From Ailanthus altissimus (lineage: Eukaryota > Streptophyta > Magnoliopsida > Sapindales > Simaroubaceae): a stretch of DNA of 64,000 nucleotides. The translations under genes were made by a program, and so were the position numbers. This document shows positions 36,350 through 48,940 of this stretch, one piece after another (position 1 is the first letter of the stretch; each line of letters opens with the position of its first letter). The stretch spans positions 7,633,501 through 7,697,500 of the forward strand of contig OX327703.1 of the NCBI GenBank assembly GCA_946807835.1, in the 5' to 3' direction. The notes beneath the pieces were generated by a model. It worked only from the letters and a program-made list of their open reading frames with translations. It did not search any database and was not told where the DNA came from.

Positions 36350-39300
36350 AGTAAAAGTGAGAGGCTAAATGCAACATTTGTAAACCTTTAGCCACCTCAC
36401 CCCTTGAATGGTTTACACTTGTCACTTATGCATCTCACGCATCCTCCCAAGTGTCAATCATGTAAAGCTTGCATGTGCCATTTGTTAAACAAGTAGCCAT
36501 GTGACAAAATTCCCTTTGCCATGCAATAGGGACATCTTTGCAACATTTGCAAAGTATGCTTCCTATTTTCCAGAGAGATTTGAAAAACATATCTTACTTT
36601 TCGAAATCATGCCACTACTGCAGTGCTGAATAAGCATACTTCATACTGTGAGACTCTTTAGGTTCACTCTTATTTGTCTTACGGAACACTTTCATATGTT
36701 CGTTACCAATGCCCCCACATGTTATAGATATCATAGAACAGAGCGTTGAACCATACAAGTAGAGGTCAACCATATCCGTATAATCCTTCCATTACCTATA
36801 TCCTAGAAAGGTAAAGATATAGATCATCACTGTCAAATCTCTATATGCTAATCTGTGAACTTATCTTCATGTATATATTTGCATAAATAATGTCTGCAAA
36901 TATTGTTTAACCATATGAAAAACACTTTTCTCGGGGTTATCTAACAAAACCCGGCCTGAGAGCCTCTATAGTAGATCCCAGCAACCCTGTCGGGTACCCA
37001 GATGAAAGTTCCTCAGAATATAATTGGGTAAGGTGAGAAATTCTGCGAGGCGAACCCCTTTTTAGTTGTTACTATTACTGAGAAAATTTTAAAATATACG
37101 TGAAAATAACTTATTAAATTTTAAAAAAAGGGCAGAGTTTCCCCTGTTTTTTGAAAAATCAAATAAAAAACCTGCAAAGAAATTGCACTTCTATTTCAAA
37201 CACTTTTCAATACTACCAAATAGGACCTCCGATCCTTTCTAAACTAAATCCAACATAACTCAAGAATTTCATTATAATCATAAAACGAGCATGCTCATAA
37301 AAAGTAAAAACGATCATCATAATATCGAAATCTATTCTTATTGGTTCAAAACATACATACAAAAACACATGTCTATAACTACTATGCAGAAAGCAAAAAG
37401 GGTGCTATTTAAAACTTTTACAGTTACAAAAATGATCTTTAGATTTGGCCCATTAATCAGCAATAAGAGAATCAACAGCTTGCGTACGGAGACCTGCACT
37501 TGGGAAGGGGGTTTAAAAAACATAAAACAAGTGAACTAAAGGAACTCAGCGAGTGCATTTAAGATTTCAAATAAAATAACATTATGCATAGATAGTAAAT
37601 TCTAAAAGACATGTATAAATCATGCTTCTAAAACTGATATAAATATATAAAACGGTTTCTAATATCATACGCCGATCAAATCTTGCTGAGCGGATTTTAT
37701 TTACATATTTGGAAAATAATATCCAAAATCTGTACAACATAATAACTACCATGTGCATATAAATGCATAAAATGCTATCGGTAGATCGAAAACTAGTAAA
37801 GTCCTCGCTCGGCCATTTTCTTAATGGTAACCCTAAAACTCTATACTCACGCAACGACTCAACTAGTACTGCACACGTAAGTAGGTGACGGGGCACCTCA
37901 ACTAAAAGCACCCACAGTGACATCTCAAGACATATCACTGGCTATGCAGCGGAATCCTAAATCACATACATATAGCGAGACAATACCTTGTACACAGAGC
38001 GACTCACATGACTGACATCCCGACTTCCCGGAGTTAGTGACACACCCTCATAACCTGCCCATGTGTACGGGATATACTGGTCGGGTCTAATACAATCACC
38101 ACCACTATAATCTGAAGGTACTAATGGCCTTTGGAATGGATGCATAAATTTTAAAACTATTTCTTAAACTAAATATGTAAAAGCATATCTATGAATATAT
38201 ATCAAGATCATAAATAATGTTTATGCATTAAAAGCACATAAAACATACATTTTCATTATGCGAAAACATAATAAACGAAAGATAAAAGAAATGACAGATT
38301 TTCACTCACAACCGCTCCGCGCTCAATTTCGCTCCGGTTTTCTACTCCTGTTACCGCTCTCGATTTTCTTTACCTACACGCTATAAACGACATTTAAAAC
38401 TAATTCAAACACTAGAATCTCATTTAACTACTAAACGCCTTAATCGGCATATAAAGCCTGGATAGATACTACTTTTTGATTTTCATTTACGGAGTCATTT
38501 AATCTAATCTAACTCACCATTTGGCGCCCTGAAAATTATTAAACGCCTTATAACTTGGTTGGACATAATTTCCCTTTACCTTTCCAAAATGGAAAATTAT
38601 GTCTCATTTTCTTCATTCTTGATTTTTCCATCAACCATATACATTCAATATACATAAGGCACCATTTATACACCATAATTCAACCAAAACACAACTCAAT
38701 CCCTAACTTCCCTAAAGTGGCAGAATTTCACCCTATATTCCAACACATTTCTTTTCTTAATTTCCTATTCCAATTACATCAAAATCAAGCCAATTTCATT
38801 CTAATACCCTAATTACAACCAATTGAAGTCTCTACATTCAAATCACCCAAAATTCTAATTCTTACCTTGCCAATTTCTTCAACTTGATGACTCTTTTAAG
38901 CTCCATACTAGAATTCAACTCAATTTAAACCAAGAATACACACAAGAACATTAATTGAAGCAATCTTGAAAGTTCACTTATAAATCTCACAAAACAATAT
39001 TTTTCTTACCTCTTTTTCTTGGATTTTCACTAATGGAGGCTTCAATTGAGCTTAGGAACTTATACTTGACCTTATTGTAGCTTGATTAAACACGAAAAAT
39101 CATGAAAAAAAAAACTTGAAATGCCACTGTAGCAGCCCCTCTCTCACTTGCACGAATTTGACTCTCTCTTTTGCTCTAAGTGTTATACTTTTACTCTCTT
39201 GAAAATCTACACACTTCTACCATATATATAGTTCTCCCTCAAAAGACCAAATTGCCCCTCAACTAACTTAAAATTTCTAAATTGCTATTGGTTGGAAACT

Positions 39301-40483
39301 AAGCATGTAATTGGTTCCTTTGCAACTATTTAGTTAGAATAGTCCAACGAACTAACTAGAATTCTCAACTTGGCAATTCATGAGATTGTTTCTAATTGGT
39401 CAATTCTCTAATATATAGATTGTGTTTCTCAACAAAGGCTTGTTCCATACATAACCCTTAAATGAAAATTCATGTAGTAAATTAAAATTTTCTTTTCCAA
39501 GCCAATAATGAAAAATTCCAAAAATATTCTAGGGTTGTCCGATGCTCCGACCGAGTGTGAAATTACCAAATTAGATCTAATATCTCTCACGCGCACCATA
39601 AAAAAATATTTCTAATAGGGTTAAAATCTGGTAATCCTACGGTGTCTTTATTGCTCTATACCGAAATTGAGGCGCCAATACTACTAATAAGGATTGGATA
39701 TTACATATCGCTTATAGCCATAAGACTTTTTAAAATACGATCTTGAAGCATCCAGATATACAATTTACCCATATGAGCTAACAGATCCTATATCTAAGAC
39801 ACCAGACTCTATAAGCATCAAACCATACTCAGTGACACTCAGCGATGAGATCATGAAAAGTGTCTGACATACGTGGTACTAAAGTATAGTGGATCATTCA
39901 CAAGCCCACCATGGCGCTTAGGTCAAAGAACCACAAATACTACTTAACTCGAGAAGACCCTCCATTGATAGCTCTATGGAATGTTTACTGGAGGTTCTTA
40001 TGAGTTTGTTCAGTACTCAGTCCATACTGAATACCTGCATGCCTATATGAGCTTCCGTTAAGCCTAGAGTCTACTAAGACTAACCATTCGGATAATTCAG
40101 ATATAAACATACACTGATCAAAAGGAATACCGATTAACCCGTATCGACAATTTGGATCAAGAACAATGTTTTTTAGAACATACTACATAATGCCATTTCT
40201 TAGCATTATTTACAACTCCTTGCAACTATGTTATTACTAATACATTTCGAGTCTTTGTCCCTATTTCAAATAAGGCTCTAACTCTTAGATATGCTAACTT
40301 TTAGCACTAACCTAAACACCTTTGGATTAGATCTAAATTCTTTTAGATCTATAATGTCTTAAAAGTTACAAACTTCTTATCATATATTAATTAATTAACG
40401 ATTAAACTTAAATATTTATTCATAAATATTAAATAAAATATCCATACAATAATTTGAATGGCACGCAATCACCATTTCTAACA
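36350..40483 (-). mobile_element. Family-A LTR copy 3, interrupted
   Basis: The right segment 39706-40483 matches LTR copy 2 at 28670-29505, including the conserved block (39780-39960). It ends ACCATTTCTAACA, the complement of a TGTTAG start. The left segment, about 36350-36941, matches the adjoining part of copy 2 from roughly 36615. The two halves join if 36942-39705 is removed. The left boundary is approximate and the expected target duplication (TCTAC follows at 40484) was not found there. Confidence 0.72.
36942..39705 (-). mobile_element. 2.76-kb Ty3-like (possibly Tekay) LTR nested in the family-A LTR
   Basis: Homology to family A stops and resumes exactly around this block, with TATC at both junctions (36938-36941 and 39706-39709). 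In its own orientation it starts TGTAATATCCAATCC at 39705, similar to the TGTAACACCC starts common in chromovirus LTRs. It contains a GGGCAGAGTTTCCCCTG block (from 37130, plus strand) and a CTCAGCGAGTG motif near 37550. The other end reads TAACAAAACCC, so the canonical CA/TG is mutated. No coding domain was seen, so it is probably a solo LTR. Confidence 0.6.
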
Positions 40484-41048
40484 TCTACCCCTCTAAGCTT
40501 TGAGATCGTTTCGTTCTTTTTGCTTCCGTTTGTTAGGGTCAGTGCTTATGTGCCATCCTTGAATATACATATACTTGTGTATTTATACAAGTGTACATTC
40601 TAAAGAACCTATATCTACATTCAGAGATGACACGTAAGCATAAACCCTAGTAGATGGATCACGTCCATCACTTTATTTTGTATAAAACAAGGAGGTGTAG
40701 ACGATTTCAAAGGAGAATAATCATTGTCTAACTCTTTATTACTAGTGGACGATTCCTCAAGGAAACAAAATAGCACGTCAGCAACAGAGGTCACCCCACC
40801 AAGAAAGTAAGGCTTTTTCAGAGCAAGCTTGCCTATAAAAATTAGTTAAGGCGAGGGAACTTAAGGCAAGTCTTCAGCAAGGACAAGAGGACTTGTCTTC
40901 TCATCCTTAACTTAGACAGCATGTGATTTGCTAGTAAAGGTTGATGGGTTAGTAGGTTGGCAGGCATTGTCAACTGAAGTGAAGCAATCAATTCTTTTGA
41001 CGGTGTCATTGAATTAACGATCTTTATGCGTTGTGGTTTTTGGAGGTC
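40484..41048. other. Tat sequence between pol insertion and antisense ORF
   Basis: Mostly unassigned. It contains a small head-to-head pair of family-A LTR ends at 40531-40655. Confidence 0.45.
40531..40655. repeat. Head-to-head family-A LTR termini (imperfect inverted repeat)
   Basis: The left arm reads TGTTAGGGTCAGTGCTTATG at 40531. The complement of the right arm, ending near 40653, reads CTAGGGTTTATGCTTACGTG. Both are the terminal 40-60 bp of family-A LTRs in opposite orientation with a short AT-rich join. No target duplication was found. Confidence 0.75.
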
Positions 41049-41049
41049 G

Positions 41050-43159
41050 TGTGAAAAATAGAAAAAAGATAAAAAGGCAATTTTTGAATTAAGATCAAAT
41101 TAAATAATAAGACAAAGCTGATTTTGTTACCTTAAAGCGTTTTTTTGTGGAGCCATCTCTTCCTGACCTACAAGAGGGGCGTCCAATTTTGTAAGGATCT
41201 TCTTTGCATAAATTAACAAAAAAATTAAAATTAGAAGTTAGGAGTATGAGAAAAGAGTTCAATTGTATACCTTGTCGGCTTGTATCGCCAATGATTCTAA
41301 CTGATTCAGGGTTAAAGATAGGTTTATTATATTCATCAAGATAAAAACCAGTCCATGTAGGCTAATTTTTACTTTTTCGTAGGATATCGCCAGCTATGCT
41401 GAACTTGGCTGTTGGAATTGGAGGTCTTGGATGCACGAATGGTCTTTCAAAAAACACATCTCCTAACTAAAGGCTACCTGAACAAACCCATTAAGTTTAA
41501 TGTTTCACTGCCAACCACTTATGTTCCAAAAGAAGCCACATTTTCCTCTTGTGGCATAAACTCTTTATTTCTTTTAACTTATTACAATTATATTTAAAAT
41601 CATAAAAGGATTCAAAATCAATGATCTTTTGGATCAGCTTACCCCTTTATTTTCTTCTGGCCGAATTGCACAATAACACTATTGTTAGTTTCCTTAAAGT
41701 GATGGTAAACAAATACTGCATCTAAGGGTAAGGAGAAATATTGGTAGACCACTCCCTCCCAATATACATCAAATTGGCCTAGGAGACCAAGTGAGATTGG
41801 ATAATTAACCAACTGAAACGATCTCATAAGGAGATAAGATACTTCAATGGTTTCATCTACAAAGAATGACTCTTTAAACATTACCCTACTCCTAATTTTT
41901 TTTATTTATAGAAAAGAAGTTGGGGGTATGAAACGACTTGGATACAACCAAATTGGCTACTTAACCACCGAGGGTGATAAGTCTCGATTCCATATTTGTT
42001 ATTGTTGCCAAAGGCTATGATCACCTTATAATGCAAATCATAAGCAGTGAAGCAACTAACTCATGAATCATGCCATTCAACATCTAGGGCAATCTCCTCA
42101 AGGGTATAATTTTGACCTCTATAAGGTCATCTAGTCCATTTAAGACCAAAAAAGGCTGGCCTAAGGTGACAGAAAGAACAATCGTCTAAAGAAGTTATGG
42201 TATGGTAAAAGAAAAATAAATCTTTAAAAGTAAGATCCTTAATCAACCATTAAAAGAGCTAATGAGTATAACAACTAAGCTGATTTTCATCAAACTGAGA
42301 TATTATAATAAAAAAAAATAGGGAAAGTAAGTTGATATCTAAAAGTAGAGGATCCACAAGGGACCCACAACATTTAGAAAGGTCAACTCACCTTTGGAGA
42401 GAAGGATCTCAAATAGACTTCGGTCATAAAGCTAAAGAGGTGTCATCAGTTATGGCGATTGCTACTTTAAAGTATTCCCTAGTGATTCTTTGTGAAGGAG
42501 AGCTCAGTCTTCGTAGGCTTGGACGATTTCTCTTTAAAGGAGCTCATAAAATTTTCAAAGCTAGATTCAGCATTGGAAAAATATAAGTCGACCTCACCTA
42601 CTTCAAACTCGGAGTTGATTTATGGACTAGTAGGTTGAAAAAAATTGCCCAGTCATATAGGGTAGCTGACATGTACCCAAACTTAAAGCAAAAACAGTTA
42701 CACGCACTAGACCAAAAGAAGGTGGCTGATATCAAGTCATTATGTAGGGGTATTTGGTACCTAAAAAATTGGATGAGATCATTTATCTTGAATGATTTCC
42801 AGGTAGAGGCAAAGTGTGGCTCTAAGGGATTTAATTAACCCCTAAAGTCACTAGTCGATTTCGGGCAAAATCTGATCGATTTTGAGGTCGACCAAATAGT
42901 TATGTTATGTTCTTAGCCGAATCTCATTAGGTCCTCAAAATGGGTAGGGAAGAAGTCAAGGTAACCTACTAGTATAGAAGTGTCATGAGGACCTAAGATG
43001 TAACCTAAGTGATCAACTGAATAAGTGAGTACCTGGGTGGCGACCTTATCACTCGACTTTATTTGTTGGGCTTTGGAGAGTAGAGAAATGAGAGTCTATT
43101 CTGCCTTCATCGTCCTGGACTTCTTTTAAACGAGTATTGTTAGTTGATCTTGATGCCAT
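41050..43159 (-). pseudogene. Antisense ORF of the Tat element, plant-mobile-domain-like
   Basis: Read on the minus strand from ATG 43159 (MASRSTNNTRLKEVQDDEGR), pieces in several frames resemble plant-mobile-domain proteins. One reads ISATFFWSSACNCFCFKFGY then MSATLYD (about 42740-42660), matching the 'FW...N.F.F..G.m.pTL.D' core. Another reads TYHPRWLSSQFGCIQV (about 41970-41925), matching the 'Y.P.R.a.QFG..Q' motif. The later piece at 41881-41639 is an 80-codon open stretch. Extra antisense ORFs between pol and the 3' LTR are known in Tat-lineage elements; their role is unclear. Multiple stops and frame changes show that it is dead. The domain name rests on motif recall and is moderately sure. 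Confidence 0.6.
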
Positions 43160-44217
43160 TGAAATTATTACAAACTAAAAACTTTAAAATTAAACAACTT
43201 TTAAAGTAAAGTGAAATAAAATTAAATATCAAAAGTAAAATTTGAGAAAAATTACCTTGAAGATTATAAAGAACTGCTTGAAGGCTGATGAATACTTTGA
43301 AGTTTTCTTTGAGAAAGATTGAGAGAACAAGGTTGCTTTAGAGTAAAAGGTGAAAATGAAAATGAAAATGAGAAAGTCCCTCCCTTTTAGTGACCAAAGG
43401 CGATTAAAATAAAAAGTTGCTCTTCAACAGTTCAGCATTCAATGCAAGAGGCAATGATAGAACGGATAAATTTTGAATTTATTGCTAAGACAATGATTAG
43501 ACCATTACTGACAACTGTTAATAATTAATGACATGATAGTATTGACAATTATAATGGTTGAAAAAGTAAATAAAGAGTCTCTGGTGAAATTAATCCATAG
43601 AAATTCTAAGCGTAAAATCGGTCTAGACATTTTAGTAAAGAGCTAATTTTGAGGGCTTTGTTAAATGGCAGATGATTTCAGGAGGTAAATGAGCAACAAT
43701 CAGGAAATATTTCTATGAGACTTTGAAAGACAGGTTAGAGACAAAGATTTCAGCTAAGGTGATTTCATATGAATCATGAGGATCATATGAGTATCATAGG
43801 TGATCTCATAGACATGATGAGAGATCTCCATATGCTCAAGGTAATTTTTTACATCAAGAAGGGTCCCTAGGTAATTTTTAGATAATCCATGGTACCGAGG
43901 CAATTTTCTATATAAGGAACCTATGAAGCTTCAACACGGGTGATTGGAGCGGTTTCCATCAAGTAATATTTGATAGGCGAATTTGTGGAAGCTAAGGGGA
44001 TGTTAGGTGATCACTAAAGAACAAGTCATCATGGACGACTAAAAAAAGTCAAGAAACAGAGCAGGCGACCTTGAGAACACGTCAAGGCAATTTTTCAAGA
44101 ATGGTCAGGGCAATGTTTTAGGCTTTACTTGCAACCGAGCAATCTAACTAGGAAAGGGTGAACAACTAACTAAGTAAAGAGTTGCAAGCATTAGCAAAAA
44201 TAGTCTTTTTGATCGGC

Positions 44218-44230
44218 TTACAGGGGGCAT
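44218..44230 (+). promoter_or_regulatory. Polypurine tract of the Tat element
   Basis: ACAGGGGGCAT lies directly before the 3' LTR start TGTTGACGCC, as expected for plus-strand priming. Confidence 0.65.
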
Positions 44231-44763
44231 TGTTGACGCCGACCCAAAAAGTATATAAGGGGCTTTTCTATTTTAGGGTTTGTGCGCATTTAAGTGTTGT
44301 ATCTTATTTAGGAATTTGTACATTATATAAAATTTTGTTTTATTATGATGCTTTTCTTTGTAAAATTAAGTTTTGTATAGGGTTTTACAGCTTATATATA
44401 GGTTTGATTTCTCTTTGTAATCATCATCAACTATATTCATTAAATATAATACACAAACTCTTCAGTTTTTTATCTTTTTTCTTATTTTTATCATTTAACC
44501 CTGGACTCAAGTCCTTACTTGTTGAAACATTCATAACCTTGCTATTGAAGCTTTACTTGTCCTTTTCCGAAAAGAACCCAAGCTCCACAGTTCGCCCACT
44601 AAACTACAGCCTAGGTGTAAACCTTGCTTGCTAACAGTTAAGTTTGGCCCTGCCTTACTTGGTGAATACTTTGCTCTCAGTTTCTCTCAAATACAAGGTG
44701 CAGCATCGGTCTAACAAAATACAGGACATACACAGATTCTTATCTTGAAATTATTTGTGAATA
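44231..44763 (+). repeat. 3' LTR of the Tat element (533 bp)
   Basis: Starts TGTTGACGCCGACCC and ends TTTGTGAATA (CA changed to TA), followed by target duplication AGATC. Same length as the reconstructed 5' LTR. Confidence 0.88.
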
Positions 44764-44768
44764 AGATC

Positions 44769-47400
44769 ATAATATCTCGATGTATATCTCGTTGATTTAG
44801 CCTGTAATGTTAATTGTTGCATAAATTATATTTTTTAGATTTAGGTGGGTTTGCTCACAATGGGTTAGATTTAGGTGGGTTTTAAAATTGGTTTGAGTTA
44901 GTAGTTAATTTGTCAATTTAGGCAAAGTGATCAATCGGTTTGGACATAAAAAGTTCTATAATAGCTATAACTTGTTAGACACAAGTAGTTCTCTTATTTC
45001 TCTTTAAATATCACATTGCGGATAGTTTAAAGAACACTAAAACACCGTATTTCTACATCTTAAGCTCTAGAGTGCTTACACCTTCAATTATATACAAAAG
45101 TGCTTATATTTTTATATTCACTTATTTGAGAGCTTAAATCGATTGTATTTAAAATATCTCTAATATTTGATATTTAAGTGTTTATAAGAAACACTATAAG
45201 AGTTTAATGATTTACTCATTCATTATAAGAGTTCACTTGATATCTTAAAACCAATTTATCGTAAGTGTTTCTTAACATCTTGAAAGTCAAGTGCATTTGA
45301 TCTTTGATTAGAGTTAAAATAATACTTGTAAAAATTCTCAAGACAATCACTTGGGATGTGAACGTAGGATATATAAAGTGTCGAACTACGTAAATATTTA
45401 GTATTAAATTTTTCTTTCTTTAACTTGCTTATATTTTCCGTATTAATCATTTACTTGATTTATTACTTTATTACTGTATAAATTGTTCTTAATTATATTT
45501 TAGATTATAAAGACTCAATTTACCCCATTCCCCCATTTAGAGCATACTCTTTTATTTTTGTTCTTTTTTCAAGATACATCATTTTTTTTTTTATCAGCGA
45601 AATGGTAAACGAATGAGCTAGGACGGCCAAAGTGTGAAAATAAAATAGTGGGTTCTTGCATTGTGATTTTAGGAGACTTTTCTGCAACGATCATCCTGCG
45701 ACTCTTGAACAGTTACATAATTCGAGTTCATTCATGCTTCCACAGTATAGAGAAGGTACTAATTTGAAGCCAAATTAATTTTTGTATTATTTGAGTAATA
45801 TAATTCTTTCCTATAATATTACATTTGTTACCTAAATATGATGAAGAATTTTGAAGAATTTAATGTAAGCTTATTCATAATTCAATATTTTGTAGCATTT
45901 GCGGTATATGTTAACTTTTTTTAAAACATTATTATATTAAATATAAATCAAACTCCTTCTCATTTAGTGTGAGTGACATTTAAACTTCAAATCTTTTGTT
46001 CAAATCGAAGAGGTTTTACCACTTAAATTAAGTAGCACTTTCAATATATATTAATTTTATTTATATAAAATTAATAGATAACATCAAATTATTTATATAT
46101 TGGCATATTATACTATAATGTAATCAAAACAATTATATAAAATAATGTGTGTTTTATTTATTTATTTTAGTTTAAATATGATAGGTGAAATTCTATTTTT
46201 AACTTTAATGCTGTTAAGTTTAACGAATTGGGAACACTTTGATGACAAGTGGGGGGGAAGCTGATAATTAACCCAAATCAATATTTGTAAATACCTTTTG
46301 ATGTGAGAATTTTTTAGAACGATTGAATAGCTTCTTAATTTGATATATGTTTATGATTAAGTTGTCTTTGATATTGGATATTAAAATAATCATGATTTAT
46401 TTTCACAAAATTTGTATAGTTTAAATGAGTGTAGAAATTTTTTTTTTTTTAATTAAGAGTGTTGATGCATAAAAATCATTCATGGGTTTTGACCCAAAGT
46501 CTATATATGAGAGCAGGTATGCCTAGAAATTATTCATTAAATTTAAAAAATTATTCGAATATTTTAAATATTTTTAAATATTTTGTCGAGTATTTTTGGC
46601 GTGTTTGATAATTTTCAAATATTTATTTTATATTTTCTCTAAATATTTTCTTATATTGTCACTTATATATCTCAACACACCATAAATTATTTTAAGTACA
46701 AAAATCGTTATTTATAACTTTGTATTAAGTAAAAAAAAACACATTATAACTTTAACAAATTAATTTAAATTAATTTAAAGTTCTATTTTAATTTTATTTG
46801 CACCAAATTTTAAATTAATTTAAAGTTCCATTTTTAACTATTTCGGATTAAAATTTTATTTTTTGCGTAATATTATCATTTAAGTTGAAAATTGATATTT
46901 GTATTAAAAATATATATTTTTTTTAATACACTACCCTTATTTTGATATGAAAGTGGAGAATTTAAACTCTTTACCTTCATGAAAGTTGAGAAAAAAAATG
47001 TAATACCGCAAGTGTAAAAGCATTTTATTTTATCAACACTTTATACCCACATTACTACTAAAAACATACCATTGCCATCGGACAACTATCACCACCAACA
47101 TACCGTTATTAATATAGTAGTTATTTTTACTTTTTACCAAATTATCAATTGTATAAAATACAAAATAATGATAATATTTATTAAAAAAAATATTTCAAAA
47201 GTTGTTATAAAAAGAAATATGTTAAACGCTAATGTCCAAATATGGGAGAGAATAAAAAGAGAAAGAAAACCTCGAAATTCAAATTTCACCATTAAAATCT
47301 CTTTGATATTCAATCAAGTTTTATATTCATTCAACAATTAAGCATGGAATTTCTTCCTTTTAAGAAATGTTGAAAAGTTGACATACATATGCATTGAGTT
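44769..47400. other. AT-rich sequence between the Tat element and the broken gene
   Basis: No gene recognised, and a search for the missing first UBX exon on the minus strand was negative. A short direct repeat TTAGATTTAGGTGGGTTT occurs twice at about 44837-44884. A stretch near 45630-45750 has mixed base composition and possible splice-like signals but no identifiable protein. Confidence 0.45.
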
Positions 47401-48200
47401 AACGAATTTTCACTGAAGTGGTAGGTTCCTTCAATGACCATATTTCAAGCTGCACTGGATGCCCTTCTTTAACCCAACCCGCTGGATAAGGATGTGGCTT
47501 ATATGTTGACTTTCATCTTAATCCCCTCTTTGTACGGATCTACTCCCATACTGTACATTATTTCCAAAGATTCTGAATTTTTCCATGGTCACTGAGTCGT
47601 ACCTCATGACTGCTAACTCAAGCAAGATGCTTCATCAGAGGTCGTCAAATGCTCAACCCTTAGGTCTTGCAAAGTTCAAGCATCACACGTTGCTAAGGGT
47701 CCCTTTGATATGGCTTCTTCAAGTAGATTAGAGCCTAGCTCCTAGCTCTTCATTTGTTGCTACCCAGATCCATTGCATCTCAGCTATGTATGGCATTTTA
47801 CCTGTAAAAACAAACATCATCAAAATTGTATGATACTAATGCCACCTACACGTTAACTGCTGTTACTAGCTCGTTACATGTGCACCAAAATTACAAAGCA
47901 TTTTATACAGATTTATGGAGTTAAGTGGATCAAGAGAATGTTGGTAAGTAAGATGATGGTACATTCTTCAAAGAGGGAACTATGTTCTCAATTTAATCAA
48001 TCATAGTAAATCAACCAAAAATATGTACCTTCCTTTTTTCGTTTTCTTAAATGGGATCTCCCTTTTCTTCCTCTCAAAATTTACACCTTTAGCTTTTAGT
48101 GCCAATTCTTGCAGCTTGAAGAGCTTGATCATCTTCCTTGTCCCTCCTATATCATTACTCAACTTTTGAGAAGCGAAAGGAGAAATTTAATTGCAAGCAA
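47400..48200 (-). pseudogene. Unidentified broken gene
   Basis: Two exon-like pieces lie on the minus strand. The upstream one (about 48180-48030) reads MIKLFKLQELALKAKG and FERKKREIPFKKTKK, ending near a GTACAT donor. The downstream one follows TTTTTACAG near 47802 and reads KMPYIAEMQWIWVATNEEL. A 7-bp tandem duplication (CCTAGCT twice, plus strand, about 47735-47748) then shifts the frame. Removing it would continue as LGSNLLEEAISKGPLATCDA and reach a stop. Further possible coding pieces (SMGVDPYKEGIK and PHPYPAGWVKEGHPVQLEIW) occur down to about 47400 in other frames. I do not recognise the family. The lysine-rich piece suggests a nuclear or nucleic-acid-associated protein, but that is only a guess. 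Confidence 0.4.
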
Positions 48201-48940
48201 GTTTAGATAAGATAAATCCTCTCATTCTCAATCCATGTCTCATTCTTGAAGAGCCAAACTCTATGGTACAAAATATGTCAGCGTCAAAGAATTCACTTGA
48301 TAGATTCAATACTACCAAAAAGATTTGAAGAATACAAGGATGGAACATCAGGGTGAATCCTTAAAGATATAAAGGATTTGTTTCCATTGATGAGGTGAAG
48401 AACAGAGAAAGCAGATGCTAGTTTCGCAGTTTGCGTGCAAAACATAAATTTTTAGGAACTTCTAGGGTTCCATCTACTCAAAGGGAGAAAAGGCCCTGCC
48501 ATTTCTTTGATAAAAAATACAACACACTAGGAAAGCCACATGGTAGCATAAGGAGCTCCAGCTGGGTTCTGTCCAGATGATTTCTACATTCAATGGGACA
48601 CAACTGATAATGGAATAAATTCAAGAGGAAGAATGATGCCTGACTGATAATAAACTTTTGTGGTTTATTTAATAAATTTATATTTAGGATTTAAGCATGT
48701 TGAGATGACAGCCAATTTTATTTTTTAAATAGCCCATCGAGTCTTGTAGAACATATAACTTAAGGCCCCATTTACTTAGAATGGAAAACTAGAAATTTTC
48801 TAATATGAAAAGTAATATAATCCTGATACATAACGTAAACCCTAATTAAGAAGAAAACCAAACTACAAAAACCTAAAAGTAACTTAGAAAAGTAACAATA
48901 TCTTGACTCAAACACTAAATAACCTTCAATCCTATAAATT

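Larger units (their letters stand above)
23832..44763 (+). mobile_element. Tat-lineage Ty3 retrotransposon with nested insertions
   Basis: The element is bounded by a perfect 5-bp target duplication, AGATC at 23827-23831 and 44764-44768. The 3' LTR (44231-44763) is 533 bp. The 5' LTR is split by Copia-2 into 23832-24200 (369 bp) and 31569-31732 (164 bp), which also sum to 533 bp. Inside are a primer-binding site, broken gag, protease and RT/RNase H, then a family-A LTR insertion. After that come an antisense ORF region and a polypurine tract next to the 3' LTR. Integrase was not found. The gag style, primer site and antisense ORF fit the Tat lineage. By eye the LTRs differ at roughly one base in six or seven, suggesting an old insertion. 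Confidence 0.88.

Noticed and set aside
40484..40488. TCTAC as target duplication of family-A LTR copy 3, paired with TATAC before 36295
   Set aside because: The sequence after TATAC still codes for the Tat RNase H entry motif (TVIE), so the LTR cannot begin there.
44182..44634. 150-codon open frame near the right end of the Tat element
   Set aside because: It lies across the polypurine tract and the 3' LTR. The LTR copy at 23832 has a similar but broken frame, and the composition is that of a non-coding LTR.
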